From an uncultured Clostridia bacterium (GTDB lineage: Bacteria; Bacillota; Clostridia; TANB77; CAG-508), in NCBI GenBank assembly GCA_947625565.1, contig CANQOU010000087.1, positions 1 to 5,400 on the forward strand: 5,400 nt of DNA, read 5' to 3'. A program made the translations under genes and the position numbers. The notes under the pieces were generated by a model. That model worked only from the letters and a program-made list of their open reading frames with translations, was not told the origin of the DNA and did no database searches. Positions 4,609 to 5,400 of this stretch are shown here, in pieces; the stretch's first letter is position 1; each line of letters begins with the position of its first letter.

Positions 4609-5400
4609 ATGTCTGATATAATGTCATATTTATTTCAAACAAATGCTATTAAATTTTGCGAAGAAAACAAACCTTTTTGGTATACTTCAGGAAAAATTGG
4701 GCCTTATTTTATAAACACTCATTTTGTTTATGGAAGTGAAGAAGAAGCTACCAAGTTCTTAAGCTTTATAGACGAATGTTTAGCTGATAAGCAGTCTTTA
4801 CCAGCAAAAGTATTTGAGCAAAGCTTTAATCAATACAAAAATAATCAAATTTATAAGGATGTAATTGATACTATGAAAGAATATATTGAGCAAAATATCA
4901 ATGTTTCAGAAATTGATTATGTTTCAGGTGGAGAACGTAGAGATTGGTTTTTCTCTAATATAATTGCACATTTATTAGGAAAACCTCATATTTCTATTTA
5001 TAAGGATTTATCAACTGTTGTAAGTGATAGTGAATTTAAAACTTCTGAAGTTATAACAGATTTAAGCGGTAAAAAAGTATTGCATGTAGCTGATTTAGTT
5101 ACTGTAGCATCTAGTTACATTAGAGCTTGGATTCCAGCTATTCGTAATTTAGGTGGTCAAATAAAATGGTCTTGTGTTGTTGTTGATAGAATGCAAGGTG
5201 GAAGTGAAAAAATAGAAGCTGAAGGTGTAAAAGCTTTTTCATTAGTCAAAGTTGATAGTAGTTTATTTAATAAAGCTTTAGCTATGGGAATTATAAATCA
5301 AAATCAGGTTGATATGTTAAATGGATTTTATGCAAATCCTGATGAAACTATGAAAAACTTTTTAATAGCACATCCTGAATTTTTAGAAAATTCTTTAAAT
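4609..5400 (+). CDS. pyrE: Orotate phosphoribosyltransferase-like protein, atypical (264 residues, runs off the window edge)
   Basis: The frame is open from ATG 4609 to the window edge. The fold is that of a type I phosphoribosyltransferase, which would join orotate to PRPP to make OMP in the cytoplasm. FWYTSGKIGPYFINTH (23-38) matches the FxLxSGxKSPYYID region of PyrE. SGGERRDWFFSN (106-117) and LGKPHISIYKD (123-133) stand where PyrE has its TGG and LGKPxxxxRK segments. VLHVADLVTVASSYIRAW (157-174) aligns with the PRPP loop, and VVDRMQGGSEKIEAEGV (191-207) with the VDRxxGxxExLxxxGI strand. Oddities: the loop has AD-LVTVASS instead of D/E-D-xxTTGGS, no KxHG basic loop is evident after residue 133, and about 50 extra residues (48-100) precede the central domain. 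It is longer than ordinary PyrE (about 200-220). Its position beside a pyr operon that shows no pyrE in view supports PyrE, but a divergent paralogue cannot be excluded. Confidence 0.8.
   Translation, partial: MSDIMSYLFQTNAIKFCEENKPFWYTSGKIGPYFINTHFVYGSEEEATKFLSFIDECLADKQSLPAKVFEQSFNQYKNNQIYKDVIDTMKEYIEQNINVSEIDYVSGGERRDWFFSNIIAHLLGKPHISIYKDLSTVVSDSEFKTSEVITDLSGKKVLHVADLVTVASSYIRAWIPAIRNLGGQIKWSCVVVDRMQGGSEKIEAEGVKAFSLVKVDSSLFNKALAMGIINQNQVDMLNGFYANPDETMKNFLIAHPEFLENSLN

Overview
The window is strongly AT-rich and densely coded. It has good Shine-Dalgarno sites (AGGAGG type) and sigma-A-like promoters. Together with the gene order pyrC-pyrF-pyrK-pyrD and the NAD-linked type 1B dihydroorotate dehydrogenase (PyrD plus PyrK), this points to a low-GC Firmicute, most likely a clostridium-like anaerobe. 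I cannot name the species.

Layout. Positions 1-4017 on the minus strand form a de novo pyrimidine (UMP) operon, transcribed right to left: pyrC (4017-2743), pyrF (2736-1801), pyrK (1799-1008), a small broken gene (980-425) and the start of pyrD (423 to the window edge). The genes are nearly contiguous; two junctions leave a single base between stop and start, or would if the broken gene were intact. A likely promoter (4071-4043) lies just upstream of pyrC with a very short leader. A GC-rich hairpin (4088-4122) separates the operon from an unrecognised 102-codon gene (4441-4133, minus). Positions 4442-4608 hold back-to-back promoters. From 4609 a divergent gene runs off the right edge; it encodes an unusual orotate phosphoribosyltransferase-like protein, the likely PyrE.

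How the genes work together. PyrC closes carbamoyl aspartate to dihydroorotate. PyrD with PyrK oxidises this to orotate using NAD+. PyrE attaches orotate to PRPP, and PyrF decarboxylates OMP to UMP. Carbamoyl-phosphate synthase, aspartate transcarbamoylase and PyrR are not in the window.

Most worth a second look: (i) the small gene between pyrK and pyrD, which resembles zinc-dependent phospholipase C-like proteins and is frameshifted at or near a run of seven A; (ii) the atypical PRPP loop and apparent missing basic loop of the PyrE-like protein; (iii) the shared divergent promoter region. I found no mobile element, CRISPR array, tRNA or rRNA, and no convincing sign of an entirely new system.
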